Both the position numbers and the translations under genes were made by a program. The notes beneath the pieces were generated by a model. It was not told the origin of the DNA. It was given only the letters and a program-made list of their open reading frames with translations, and ran no database searches. A DNA stretch of 64,000 bases, from contig NZ_JARUBJ010000002.1 of assembly GCF_029626145.1 (NCBI RefSeq), positions 650,501-714,500 of the forward strand. Direction: 5' to 3'. This DNA is from Micromonospora sp. WMMD961 (GTDB taxonomy: Bacteria > Actinomycetota > Actinomycetes > Mycobacteriales > Micromonosporaceae). Positions 53,434 through 61,654 of the stretch are shown one piece after another; within the stretch, counting starts at the first letter, position 1, and each line of letters opens with the position of its first letter.

Positions 53434-54204
53434 CCGTTCCTCCAGGCCGTCGTGAATCTAGCTGAGAGCATTGTCGGTCGAGATGGATAGCGAGACGACG
53501 TGCGGCCACCACAAGCGTCGGCCAGGAAGTGTCCACAGGGGCCCCACGCGTCGATCATGCCAGCGCCACGTCACGCTGGCCATCCCTGCCGAGCCCCCCA
53601 ACGGCGGCAACAACGGGCAACAACAGATCGCGCAACTGTGTAGCCGGCTTCCAGCGGCTTGGAGCCAGCGCGAGCTGAGTGACTAACTGAGTGACGACCG
53701 CGACGGACATACACGGACGTGCGGGGATGATGTCCGACGGAGTTCATGGCTCGGCGCTCGTCCTATGCCAGCTCACGAGATCGTGTTGGTTGCCTGGGGG
53801 TCAAGGGGTCGACGAGGACCAGGCCTAGGCCGTAGGAGGTCGATCGTGCCTGACCATTGACGACCACGGGGATCCCGCCTGCCCAGGTGACAGGGCTTGG
53901 TCGGCCCGATGACCAGGCCGGCCTTCCGTCCATGTTGCGCAAGATCGCGGGCACAACACTGGCACAACTGATACCCACCACCGCCCACAAACAACGACAA
54001 CCATTGAGCGAGCATCGCAGGTTAGGCAGCTTGCACCGCTCGGCCGACGTGGGCGCTCTCAACGGTCGAGCAGCGAAGTACAGCGACCGTGCCAGCCGAA
54101 CCAAGCCGAGAAGCGCCTCAGCAGGCCGTTTGACCTCGCATTAAGCCGGACCCGACTGGCCCACTGAGAGTTCGCATCAGGGCGGTATATGCATGGCTGG
54201 GTGA
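53434..54204. other. Stretch without a supported gene; decayed mobile DNA
   Basis: It contains tandem GGCAACAAC/GGGCAACAAC (about 53602-53621), the right copy of the 50-bp direct repeat (53673-53722), and short overlapping frames on both strands at 53763-54144 that are not convincing. A minus frame with the segment YQLCQCCARDL could be a remnant. GTGA/TCAC around 54192-54212 marks the end of the XRE gene. Confidence 0.4.
53673..53722. repeat. 50-bp imperfect direct repeat, right copy
   Basis: Partner of 52325-52374 (about 80% identical, ungapped). The two together bracket the HEPN gene and ~300 bases of flank. Confidence 0.65.
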
Positions 54205-54954
54205 CTAAATCACAACATATATGTGAGCAATTATGGCGCCCAGTAGCCTGACTCCTTCCTCTACTTCCACCTGTCGCAACTGTTCCCCCGGAGAATGCAC
54301 GGCCGCATTCGCCGCCGAAACAGTTCGTTCCGCTCGCTCCAGTAGTTCATCAGTTATGATGCCTCGATCACAGAGTACTTGAAGTTTCTCCAACAGCGTC
54401 CAGTCGCCACCTGCACCTTGATCTACGCAAGTGGCTTCCAAGACCCATCTAACTGCCGCGAAACTCGGGAGAAGCGCCCCGGTAATGTAGGATTGCCAGG
54501 CGTCTCTATAGCCTGAGCCGATGCTTTCCGGAACCTTTTCGAATAGCCACGACAGTGAATCTCCTGCCGGTGTCATGTATCTGGAAGCAGTTCTTTCGGT
54601 GTAGTGATGAACTATATTCCCAGATATGGTGCCGAATACTACTCCACCACTGGATGCGGAGACATTTTGTGCGAGGCTTCTTGCTTCTTTGAAAGTATTG
54701 AACGTATCGCGATATTCGACCGGATCGCCGCCAAGCGCGGCAATGATTGCGCTGGCCGTTTCCCATCGAGGTAAAGATTTCGCACTTAAAACATCAGCAA
54801 CTGTGGATACCGGAACCTCGGTCCTCTTGCTCAGTTCCCGATAGGAGAGGCGACCGCGCTCGCGAAGTTCAGACAGCCGGGATGCCCATGCTTGTCGAGC
54901 CACGTCGAGGGCACTGGGGTGCCTGACCATTTCGGTCGAATCGTCATAAACCAC
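54205..54954 (-). CDS. XRE-type regulator with DUF4145-like C-terminal domain
   Basis: A 249-residue protein. An N-terminal Cro/C1 helix-turn-helix (residues ~25-80: LSYRELSKRTEVPVSTVADV) is followed by a Gly-rich linker, VVFGTISGNIVHHYTE (~105-120), like the short beta segments found in actinobacterial signalling proteins. The helical C-terminus (~150-249) with a NAAVH pair (N216, H220) resembles DUF4145, a HEPN-related fold without the RX4H arginine. GC is low, as in the HEPN gene. The GTG at 54954 follows GGAG by seven bases. It is divergent from a small membrane protein; GTACGG sites between them may be its operators. Confidence 0.65.
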   Translation of the reverse strand: MVYDDSTEMVRHPSALDVARQAWASRLSELRERGRLSYRELSKRTEVPVSTVADVLSAKSLPRWETASAIIAALGGDPVEYRDTFNTFKEARSLAQNVSASSGGVVFGTISGNIVHHYTERTASRYMTPAGDSLSWLFEKVPESIGSGYRDAWQSYITGALLPSFAAVRWVLEATCVDQGAGGDWTLLEKLQVLCDRGIITDELLERAERTVSAANAAVHSPGEQLRQVEVEEGVRLLGAIIAHIYVVI

Positions 54955-54994
54955 TACATGACTCCACGCACTTGTGATCTTCGCGTCCGGCGTT

Positions 54995-55034
54995 GTACGG
55001 TGCGTTCGCCGGACACGCCGTACAGACCGTACGG
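54995..55034. promoter_or_regulatory. GTACGG/CCGTAC half-site cluster between divergent genes
   Basis: GTACGG at 54995-55000, CCGTAC at 55018-55023 and the palindrome CCGTACGG at 55027-55034 lie between the XRE gene (start 54954, minus) and the small membrane protein (start 55074, plus). Their symmetry and place suggest operators for the XRE protein; this is inference. Confidence 0.4.
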
Positions 55035-55073
55035 GCCCCGGACACCTTCAACTTACACGAGCCGGGAGCTCTC

Positions 55074-55247
55074 ATGTTCGTCGACGCACGCTGGGCTGCG
55101 CTGGCCCTGATCTTCGCCCTAGTCTTCCTGATGGCTCGTCGCAGGAAGGACCTGTCTGAGCCGCTTGTAACGGCTGTTGTCATCTGCACATTGCTCGCTA
55201 CGCTGCTCTTCTTCATCCCCGTGCCGGTCGTGGTGTTCGGACGGTAG
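55074..55247 (+). CDS. Small two-helix membrane protein (57 aa)
   Basis: A 57-residue protein with two hydrophobic helices (residues ~6-22, ~33-53) joined by ARRRKDLSEP. The ATG at 55074 has GGGAG six bases upstream; a longer frame from 54993 has no ribosome site. It is divergent from the XRE regulator, a frequent layout for a small membrane effector and its control gene. No family recognised. Confidence 0.5.
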   Translation: MFVDARWAALALIFALVFLMARRRKDLSEPLVTAVVICTLLATLLFFIPVPVVVFGR

Positions 55248-55582
55248 CCCGCGCGGTGCCATCGGTGTGGCTGTCTAGCTGGCTGGCGGTTCCTACCATC
55301 TGAGCGCCGCAAGCTGGTTACAGCAACGCTGACAGCAACCGGCCTGGATGATCTCGGCCGATGCGAGCCACCGATGGACAGCGCTCCGAGGTCACGACCA
55401 CGTGCGGACGGCGCCAGACGAGTCGCCCAGCACTTGTAAGCGAGGCGTCAGGCGGGGAGGCAGCAAGAAGGCAGCGCAAGCCTCGACGCGGGCCGACCCG
55501 GAACGTGAATTGATGACGCCCGACACCTGCTGCTGGATGCGGGCCGCCATCATCTGACAGCGGCCGACAGCTTGTGTCCGCA
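55248..55582. other. Right island margin, no gene; arm-type repeats
   Basis: It holds ACAGCAAC repeated with period 12 (about 55321-55340) and the tandem AGGCAGCAAGA/AGGCAGCGCAA (55458-55479, period 11), the counterpart of the pair at 49521. Small open frames have no support. An integrase would be expected here in an intact element but none remains. Confidence 0.45.
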
Positions 55583-55608
55583 TCCCCCCGACGGGGGTCG
55601 TCCCTTTC
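55583..55608. repeat. Right 26-bp direct repeat (attR-like)
   Basis: Identical to 49415-49440. Only the right arm of the terminator hairpin is present here; the left arm (GACGACCCCCGTC) is missing, as expected if the left copy retains the chromosomal side of the original site. Confidence 0.65.
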
Positions 55609-55759
55609 CCGGGAGCGCTTCCGGCCAGCTGAAGGTCTGTTCTCGGCCGGTCGGGACGGCGGGCGAAAGTCGGCGGAGGTCAGCCGGACCCCGATCTCCG
55701 CAGAGATCCGCCGCTCCGTGGCCAGCGCGGCAACATCACGCTTCTGGTTTGATCACTCG

Positions 55760-56254
55760 ATGGGTTATGTCGGCTCCTACACCTGGCAACTCCGACAGTT
55801 GGTCGGGTCTCGCCTGCTGCTCATGCCCGGAGCGCAGGTCGTTCTTCTCGACGAGGCTGAGCACGTCCTGTTCCAGCGACGTCGTGATTCTGGCTTGTGG
55901 GAGATACCGGCCGGGGCCGCCGAGCCAGGAGGAAGCTTCGTCGGCACCGCGATCGATGAGGTCCGAGAGGAGACCGGACTCATAGTCGACAGCTCCGACC
56001 TCGCTGCCTTCGGTTGCCTGTCTGAGCCGGATGCGCACGTCATCACCTATCCCAACGGTGACCGGATGCACTGCTTTGCCATGTGCTTCGAAGCGCGACG
56101 ATGGTCAGGCGTGATCGAGCCGGAGAGCACGGAGGTGCTCGAAGTGGCTTTCGCTGACCCCGCAACGCCACCCGGACCGCTGCAAGCACAGACCCGGGTT
56201 GTCCTGGAAATGCACGCCGCTTATCGCCTGACCGGCCGGTTCCAAGCCAGGTGA
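55760..56254 (+). CDS. NUDIX domain protein with variant Nudix box
   Basis: A 164-residue NUDIX-fold protein. The Nudix box occupies about residues 52-76: the EVREETGLIV core is intact, with the metal-binding EE pair. The upstream glutamate of the consensus (GX5E) is Gly (GAAEPGG), and the R of the RE pair is Asp (AIDEV), so catalysis may be altered. WEIPAGAAEPGGS and FGCLSEPDAHVITYPNGDRM fit the ADP-ribose/NADH-type family. The ATG at 55760 is chosen as the first where similarity begins; its ribosome site is weak. It lies just outside the right island repeat. Confidence 0.75.
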   Translation: MGYVGSYTWQLRQLVGSRLLLMPGAQVVLLDEAEHVLFQRRRDSGLWEIPAGAAEPGGSFVGTAIDEVREETGLIVDSSDLAAFGCLSEPDAHVITYPNGDRMHCFAMCFEARRWSGVIEPESTEVLEVAFADPATPPGPLQAQTRVVLEMHAAYRLTGRFQAR

Positions 56255-56383
56255 AACCTCCTGCTGCGCTTCGTCGCCGAGCATCCGCAGGCCGACCGTG
56301 CCGTACTGCTCAATGTCCTGGACCGGGTCGCCGCGCTGCTTGCCCGGCGTGACGGTGTCCGGCCCTACGGTGCCCGGCGGTAA
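56255..56383 (+). pseudogene. Remnant of a helical protein's C-terminus
   Basis: Directly after the NUDIX stop the same frame reads on for 42 codons (LLLRFVAEHPQADRAVLLNV, then LDRVAALLARRDGVRPYGAR) to a TAA, with strong GC3 bias and protein-like pattern but no start codon or ribosome site. It looks like the tail of a lost gene, or the NUDIX stop could be a recent mutation. Confidence 0.35.
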
Positions 56384-56412
56384 CCCTCGGCCCTTCGGCG
56401 ACACAAGCCAGG

Positions 56413-56997
56413 GTGAGAGTCGCCGAGGCAATGGGGGTTCGGGTGGGTCCACCGCAGGAGCGGGACGAGGGCTGGTTCACCAGTCTCTACGCCGCCGAGT
56501 ACGCGCACATAGTCCGATACGGCCTGCGCCGGCTCGCTGACAGGGATGCCTCGGCGGAGCTTGCCCAGGATGTCTTCGTCGTCGCCTGGCGTCGTCGCGT
56601 CGAGGTGCCGGAGCGCAGTCTGCCCTGGCTGTACGGGGTGGCCCGACGCCTTCTGGCGAACCAGTGGCGGTCCCGGCGTGGAGCCCCAGACCTCCTGCCG
56701 ATCAGCGACGTCGAGTTGGCTCGGCTGGCCGGCTCGTCGGGTGCGGACGCCACCGTCGGGGTTGCCGACATCCGGGCCGCTCTGGCCACCCTCAACGACC
56801 TCGATCAGGAAATCCTCCGGCTGGTCGGCTGGGAGGAGTTGACGGTGTCCGAGGCGGCCAAGGTTCTGGGCTGCACCCGGACAACTGCCGCGGTTCGCCT
56901 GCACCGCGCCCGCCGCCGTCTTGCCGAGGCGATGTCGGACCGGCCCGCACAGTCCCGGCGTCGTCCGGTGTTGGTGACCACTCGAGAGGATCTGTGA
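56413..56997 (+). CDS. ECF RNA polymerase sigma factor
   Basis: A ~194-residue group 4 sigma factor. Region 2 (residues ~22-88: FTSLYAAEYAHIVRYGLRRL, then DVFVVAWRRR and LPWLYGVARRLLANQWRSRR) is followed by region 4 (~120-175: ALATLNDLDQEILRLVGWEE and LTVSEAAKVLGCTRTTAAVR). The start is uncertain: GTG 56413, ATG 56431 or GTG 56443 are all in frame with weak sites. The stop overlaps the next gene's ATG (TGATG), pairing it with a CU044_5270-family membrane protein, as is common for this ECF group. Confidence 0.85.
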   Translation: MRVAEAMGVRVGPPQERDEGWFTSLYAAEYAHIVRYGLRRLADRDASAELAQDVFVVAWRRRVEVPERSLPWLYGVARRLLANQWRSRRGAPDLLPISDVELARLAGSSGADATVGVADIRAALATLNDLDQEILRLVGWEELTVSEAAKVLGCTRTTAAVRLHRARRRLAEAMSDRPAQSRRRPVLVTTREDL

Positions 56998-57995
56998 TGT
57001 TCGGAGCAGAGCGAACCCGTACTCTTCTCGGCCCGGCCGACCCGGCGCGGAATGCCGCCGTCGGGCCGCCACCCGTCTCGGCCCGCGAGCTGATTGACCG
57101 CGCCGGCGCTACCGAGACGGTCGCCGGGCGTCGGCGCGTACGCCCGACCCGCCGGCTGGTCCTGGCGGCCGGGACGTTGGCGGTCGCGGCCGGTGCCGTG
57201 ACGGTGCTCCAGCCATTCGGCGGGGCCACCCCGGACACGCCACGTGGGCCGGGATCGGTGCTCGTGCCGGTCGCGTACCAGTTCGACGCGGACCCGCCGG
57301 CGGCCGGCCCGCAGCTGCGCATGCTGGCCGACAAGATCGAAGACGCGGCGTACGACCACCAGATCGGGCGATACATGTATCACCACACGAAGGTGTGGGG
57401 CGATCCGGTGATGACGGCCGCCGACGGCCGCCACCAGGTGGCCTTTCCCCACGAGACGAAGATCTGGCAGGCCGCCGACGGGACCGGTAACCAGGCCACC
57501 GTTCAACTGGAACCGGAGTACCCCGACCAGGAGTCTCGGGACTACTGGCAGCGCGAAAGCGCTGGGCGACCAGCAGTCACCGGCACCCCCGCCCCGAGTG
57601 TCATTCCGCTGCCGCCCATGGAGATCCGGCCGCTGTCGGCCGACCCGTCCGAGCTGCCGGAGCTACTGAAGGTCGAGCACGGCGCGGGGGCGGCGAGCAA
57701 GGAGGTCAGTACGCTCTACGGGCGGTACGTCGTACCGCGTGCGACCCGAGCGGCGGTCCTACGGGTCCTCGCCGACGTGCACGGCTTCCGCTGGCGGGGG
57801 CAGGTCACGGACCGCGCCGGCCGGAACGGTGTCGCCGTCACCTTCGACGACCGCGAGCACGACGCGCAATCTCTTCTGATCTTCGATCCGAACACGGGCG
57901 ACCTGCTCGCCCACGAGCGGTTGACGCTGTCGCCCGCGCGGATCAGCTCGTACAAGGTGATCCTCGATGTCGCCTGGACCGACCGGGTCGGCTGA
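56997..57995 (+). CDS. CU044_5270 family membrane-anchored protein
   Basis: A 332-residue protein. A ~45-residue Arg-rich cytosolic N-terminus precedes one membrane helix (LVLAAGTLAVAAGAVTVL, residues ~58-75) and a ~250-residue outer domain with IGRYMYHHTKVWG, WQAADGTGNQ, and the C-terminal FRWRGQVTDRAGRNGVAVTF pattern of the CU044_5270 family. Members follow ECF sigma genes and may act as atypical anti-sigma factors or targets; this is not proven. It ends before a hairpin terminator at 58008. Confidence 0.75.
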   Translation: MFGAERTRTLLGPADPARNAAVGPPPVSARELIDRAGATETVAGRRRVRPTRRLVLAAGTLAVAAGAVTVLQPFGGATPDTPRGPGSVLVPVAYQFDADPPAAGPQLRMLADKIEDAAYDHQIGRYMYHHTKVWGDPVMTAADGRHQVAFPHETKIWQAADGTGNQATVQLEPEYPDQESRDYWQRESAGRPAVTGTPAPSVIPLPPMEIRPLSADPSELPELLKVEHGAGAASKEVSTLYGRYVVPRATRAAVLRVLADVHGFRWRGQVTDRAGRNGVAVTFDDREHDAQSLLIFDPNTGDLLAHERLTLSPARISSYKVILDVAWTDRVG

Positions 57996-58007
57996 CCGCC
58001 GACGTAT

Positions 58008-58034
58008 GGGGCCGCTCCTTCCTGGAGCGGCCCC
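58008..58034 (+). terminator. Terminator hairpin after the ECF/CU044 unit
   Basis: GGGGCCGCTCC and GGAGCGGCCCC form a perfect 11-bp stem with a 5-base loop, 13 bases after the stop, followed by CTGTCTTT. Confidence 0.8.
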
Positions 58035-58106
58035 GCTGTCTTTCCCGCAGCAGCAGGAGCTGCGGAGTTGCCCGCACCCGTAGCAGATCAACTGTCTCGG
58101 CGGGCT

Positions 58107-58134
58107 TTTTCCACAGCCCACCAGGTTGTCCACA
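58107..58134. promoter_or_regulatory. Two DnaA-box-like sequences upstream of ssd
   Basis: TTTTCCACA (58107-58115) and TTGTCCACA (58126-58134) match actinobacterial DnaA boxes (TTGTCCACA type) with one and no mismatch, in the same orientation, 19 bases apart. They lie 82-109 bases upstream of the ssd start. Confidence 0.4.
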
Positions 58135-58215
58135 GGCGATCGCATCGGGGCGGCCTGCGGGGCGGATTGCGAGCAGGGTCGGCGGCATACCACAGCCCGA
58201 CCGCTGGAGGCCGCG

Positions 58216-59319
58216 ATGCCATCCCGTACCTCCGTCCCGCCGATCCGCCGGCTCCCGCTGGTCGTCACCGGCGACGACGATCTGCTCGATGACGTGCTCC
58301 GGCTCGCCGCCGCAGGCGGGACCGAGGTGGAGCTTGCCCGCGACCCGGCAGCCGCGCGTACCCGATGGCTTCCCGCGCCGCTGGTGTTGCTCGGCGTCGA
58401 TCAGGCGCAGGCATGTCTGCGTGCCCGGTTGCCGCAGCGCCCCCGGCTGGTGCTGGTCGGCCGGGCCGGTCAGCTCGACCCCGGCTGGCAGATCGCCGAG
58501 CTGGTCGGTGCCGAGTACGTCGCCCTGCTGCCCGCCGCTGAGTCATGGCTGGTGGACCGGTTCGCCGAGCAGGGCCCGGACCGTCCGGACGGCGTCGACG
58601 CCCGGGTCGTCGCGGTCTTCGGGGGTCGGGGCGGTGCCGGGGCGAGTGTCCTGGCCGGTGGCTTGGCCGTGACCGCCGCGCGGGCCCGGTTACGCACCCT
58701 GCTGGTCGACGCAGATCCACTCGGTGGGGGCCTCGACCTCGTGCTGGGCTGGGAACAGTTGGAGGGGCTGCGGTGGCCGTCGCTCACCGGTGCGGACGGG
58801 CGGGTGGACGCCCCGGCGCTGGTGCAGGCGCTACCCAGCCGGGGTGACCTGGTGGTGCTCTCCTGGGATCGCGGCGAGATGCTGGCGCTGCCGGCGGCGG
58901 CGATGGCGGCGACAGTGGACGCCGCCCGGCGCGGGCGGGACTTCGTGGTGGTCGACCTGCCCCGCCAGTTGGACGACGCGGCCGTGGTGGCGTTGCAGTC
59001 GACCGATCAGGCGTTTGTCGTCGTCCCGGCCGAGTTACGCGCCACCGCTGCGGCGGCGCGGGTCGTGGCCGCCGCCGCCCCGCACTGCGCGGCGCTGTCG
59101 GTGGTGGTGCGCGGGCCGGCTCCCGGTCGGCTACGCGCGGCCGAGGTCGCACGGGCTCTTGGTCTCCCACTGGCGGGCACGCTGCGTCCTGAGCCGGGGC
59201 TGTGCCGTGGCCTGGAACGAGGTGAGGCACCCGCCGCCGCAGGCAAAGGCCCCCTGGCCGCACTCTGCCAACGGATCGTCTCCGACCTCACCGGTGTGCC
59301 GTCGGCGGGTGCGGCATGA
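58216..59319 (+). CDS. ssd: Septum-site-determining-like protein Ssd (CpaE/MinD relative)
   Basis: A 367-residue protein. A receiver-like N-terminal part (residues ~1-125) is followed by a MinD/ParA-like ATPase domain. The P-loop region reads VVAVFGGRGGAGAS (~131-144), which lacks the usual lysine, as in the Ssd family of Actinobacteria; LLVDADPLGGGLDLVLG and FVVVDLPRQ follow. Ssd affects septum placement in mycobacteria, and CpaE-type proteins localise Tad pilus machinery. The ATG at 58216 follows CTGGAGG. It opens the Tad operon and overlaps cpaF. Confidence 0.82.
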   Translation: MPSRTSVPPIRRLPLVVTGDDDLLDDVLRLAAAGGTEVELARDPAAARTRWLPAPLVLLGVDQAQACLRARLPQRPRLVLVGRAGQLDPGWQIAELVGAEYVALLPAAESWLVDRFAEQGPDRPDGVDARVVAVFGGRGGAGASVLAGGLAVTAARARLRTLLVDADPLGGGLDLVLGWEQLEGLRWPSLTGADGRVDAPALVQALPSRGDLVVLSWDRGEMLALPAAAMAATVDAARRGRDFVVVDLPRQLDDAAVVALQSTDQAFVVVPAELRATAAAARVVAAAAPHCAALSVVVRGPAPGRLRAAEVARALGLPLAGTLRPEPGLCRGLERGEAPAAAGKGPLAALCQRIVSDLTGVPSAGAA

Positions 59320-60527
59320 CCGGCCGGCCGGAGGACGGCACCCTCGCCGCCCGCGTACGGCAGCGCATCGCCGCCGCCACCACTCCCGTGACAGCGGCGG
59401 CGATCGTGTCCGCGGTACGCGCCGAGCCCAACACCGCGGTGCTCGGCGACACCGCCGTGCTGCGGATCGCCGACCGGGTGCACGACGACCTCGTGGGCGC
59501 CGGACCGCTGGCTCCGCTGCTCGCCGATCCGGAGGTGACCGATGTCCTGGTCAACGGGACGCGGGTGTGGGTCGACCGTGGTTCGGGGCTGCAACAGGTC
59601 GCGGTGCCGGTGGGCTCGGCAGAGGATGTACGCCGGTTGGCGCAGCGGCTGATCTCCAGCGCCGGCCGGCGGCTCGACGACGGATCTCCGTACGCGGATG
59701 CCCGGCTTCCCGACGGCACTCGGTTGCACGCCGTGCTGCCACCGGTCGCGACCGAAGGTCCGTACCTGTCCCTGCGGACCTTTCGGCACCGACCGTTCAC
59801 CCTCGACGAGCTGGTACGTCAGGGGACTGTGCCGCGACCCGTGGCGCCGCTGCTCGCCGCCGTCGTCGCTGCCCGACTGGCGTACCTGGTGACCGGCGGG
59901 ACGGGGTCCGGCAAGACGACCCTGCTCAACACGCTGCTGGGGATGGTGCCGGCCACCGAGCGGATCGTGCTGGTGGAGGACGCCGCCGAACTGCGTCCGG
60001 GGCATCCGCACGTGGTGGGGCTCCAGGCACGCACCGCCAATGTGGAGGGATCGGGCGTCGTCGGCATGGGTGACCTGGTTCGGCAGGCACTGCGGATGCG
60101 GCCGGACCGCCTGGTGGTCGGGGAGTGTCGGGGTGGTGAGGTGGTCGACCTGCTGGCTGCCCTCAACACCGGCCACGACGGAGGCGCGGGCACGCTGCAC
60201 GCCAATACCCCGTCCGACGTGCCGGCCCGGCTGGAGGCCCTGGGCATGCTGGGCGGCCTGCCCCGTGCCGCGCTGCACGCCCAGGTCGTGGCCGCGTTGC
60301 AGGTGCTGTTCCAGGTACGACGAGGCGATCGGGGACGTGTCCTGGAATCGGTCTGCCTGCTGCTGCCGGAGGGGCCCGAGCGCCTGGTGACCGTGGTGCC
60401 CGCCTGGGTACGCGGCAGCGGCCTCGGGCTGGCCGCCCGGGCCCTCGGGGCGCTGCTTCGCGAGCGTGGGGTGGCGGTGCCACCGATCCTCAGCGAGCCG
60501 TGGCCCGGAACGGCAGGCCCGGCATGA
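59316..60527 (+). CDS. cpaF: Tad pilus secretion ATPase CpaF/TadA
   Basis: A 403-residue type II/IV secretion hexameric ATPase that powers Tad pilus assembly. The Walker A loop GGTGSGKT is at residues 194-201 and the Walker B region RPDRLVVGECRGGE near 265. HDGGAGTLHANTP is the His box, and DVLVNGTRVWVDRG the conserved N-terminal segment. The ATG at 59316 overlaps the ssd stop. Confidence 0.93.
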   Translation: MTGRPEDGTLAARVRQRIAAATTPVTAAAIVSAVRAEPNTAVLGDTAVLRIADRVHDDLVGAGPLAPLLADPEVTDVLVNGTRVWVDRGSGLQQVAVPVGSAEDVRRLAQRLISSAGRRLDDGSPYADARLPDGTRLHAVLPPVATEGPYLSLRTFRHRPFTLDELVRQGTVPRPVAPLLAAVVAARLAYLVTGGTGSGKTTLLNTLLGMVPATERIVLVEDAAELRPGHPHVVGLQARTANVEGSGVVGMGDLVRQALRMRPDRLVVGECRGGEVVDLLAALNTGHDGGAGTLHANTPSDVPARLEALGMLGGLPRAALHAQVVAALQVLFQVRRGDRGRVLESVCLLLPEGPERLVTVVPAWVRGSGLGLAARALGALLRERGVAVPPILSEPWPGTAGPA

Positions 60528-61654
60528 CCGGCGCGGCGCTGGTGGTGGCGGCGTTGCTCCTGATCGCCGCCGCGGTGGTGGCGTGGCCGGTGCAGAGCAT
60601 CCGGGGCCGTCGGCGTCGCGTGTTGACGGCAGGCCCCGTGAGGGCCCGCGTTGATCCGGATGACGCCCTGGTGGAGTGGATCCGGGAACTCGGTCGCACG
60701 CCGGACGGGCCGGTAGACGGGGCAGCCGACTCGCCAGCCATGGATCGGTCGGTCGGTCAGCCGCGGCAGACCGTGAAACCGACCGCGCTCGGTTGGTCGG
60801 CTCGGGATGCAGCCGGAGGACCAAGCTGGCCCGGCGTGCCGGGCGGGTCCGTGCGGTCGACGGGTCCGGCGGGCCCGACACGTCCACCGGCCCGCCGCGA
60901 CCCTCGGCGTCCAGCCGGCACCGCCCGACCGGAGAGCACGAACCCGGAGGCCGGCTCGACCATTGTTGAGGCGCGCGGCGACGTCGAGCACGGTGACCAG
61001 CAGGCGGCCGACACGATGATCAGCGGGTCGAGCATCGTCCCGAGGGCGCGAACCGTACGGCCGACGGCACGGGTGTTGCCGCTGGCCGGCCTTCTGGGCG
61101 GTGGCGTCGGTGCCGTGATCGGGGGGCCGGTGGCCGCGGTCGCACTGGCCAGCTACGGCGCGTTGGCCGTGCGGGCCGTGCTGCGTTGGCGTACGAACCG
61201 ACGTTCCGAACAGGTCCGACGACGTGGGCTGGACCAACTCTGTGGCTTCGCGGCGGACCTCCGGGCCGGCCTGCCCGTCCCGCCCACGCTCGACGTCGCC
61301 GTCGAGGGGCCGGACCGGCTGCGTCAGCTGACGTCAGCGGCGGTACGACTGGCCGACCGGACCGGTGCGCCGCTCGCGGAACTCGTCGAACGGATCGAGG
61401 CGGACGCTCGGGCGACCGACCGAGGGCTGGCCGCCGCAGCGGCACAGGCGGCCGGGGCCCGAGCCACGGCCTGGTTGCTGGCGGCGCTGCCGGTCGGTGG
61501 GATCGGGCTCGGGTACGGGATAGGCGTCGACCCGGTTGCGGTTCTCCTGCACAGCAGGGTTGGCGGGGCCTGCGCGGTGCTCGCCGTGGCCCTGCAGGTG
61601 GTGGGCCTGCTGTGGGCGGAACGACTGAGCGCGGCACCGGGACGGACCGGATGA
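60524..61654 (+). CDS. tadB: TadB-like pilus assembly membrane protein with long hydrophilic insert
   Basis: A 376-residue protein. One N-terminal helix (residues ~4-24) is followed by ~140 hydrophilic residues rich in Pro, Gly, Arg and Thr, then the TadB/GspF core: two helices (~185-225), RGLDQLCGFAADLRAGLPVP, and two C-terminal helices. The core matches the platform protein that sits above CpaF. The insert is longer than in typical TadB. The ATG at 60524 overlaps the cpaF stop. Confidence 0.8.
   Translation: MTGAALVVAALLLIAAAVVAWPVQSIRGRRRRVLTAGPVRARVDPDDALVEWIRELGRTPDGPVDGAADSPAMDRSVGQPRQTVKPTALGWSARDAAGGPSWPGVPGGSVRSTGPAGPTRPPARRDPRRPAGTARPESTNPEAGSTIVEARGDVEHGDQQAADTMISGSSIVPRARTVRPTARVLPLAGLLGGGVGAVIGGPVAAVALASYGALAVRAVLRWRTNRRSEQVRRRGLDQLCGFAADLRAGLPVPPTLDVAVEGPDRLRQLTSAAVRLADRTGAPLAELVERIEADARATDRGLAAAAAQAAGARATAWLLAALPVGGIGLGYGIGVDPVAVLLHSRVGGACAVLAVALQVVGLLWAERLSAAPGRTG

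Noticed and set aside
53763..54144. Possible small genes on both strands between HEPN and XRE genes
   Set aside because: Neither shows a ribosome site, known motif or codon bias; they overlap each other.
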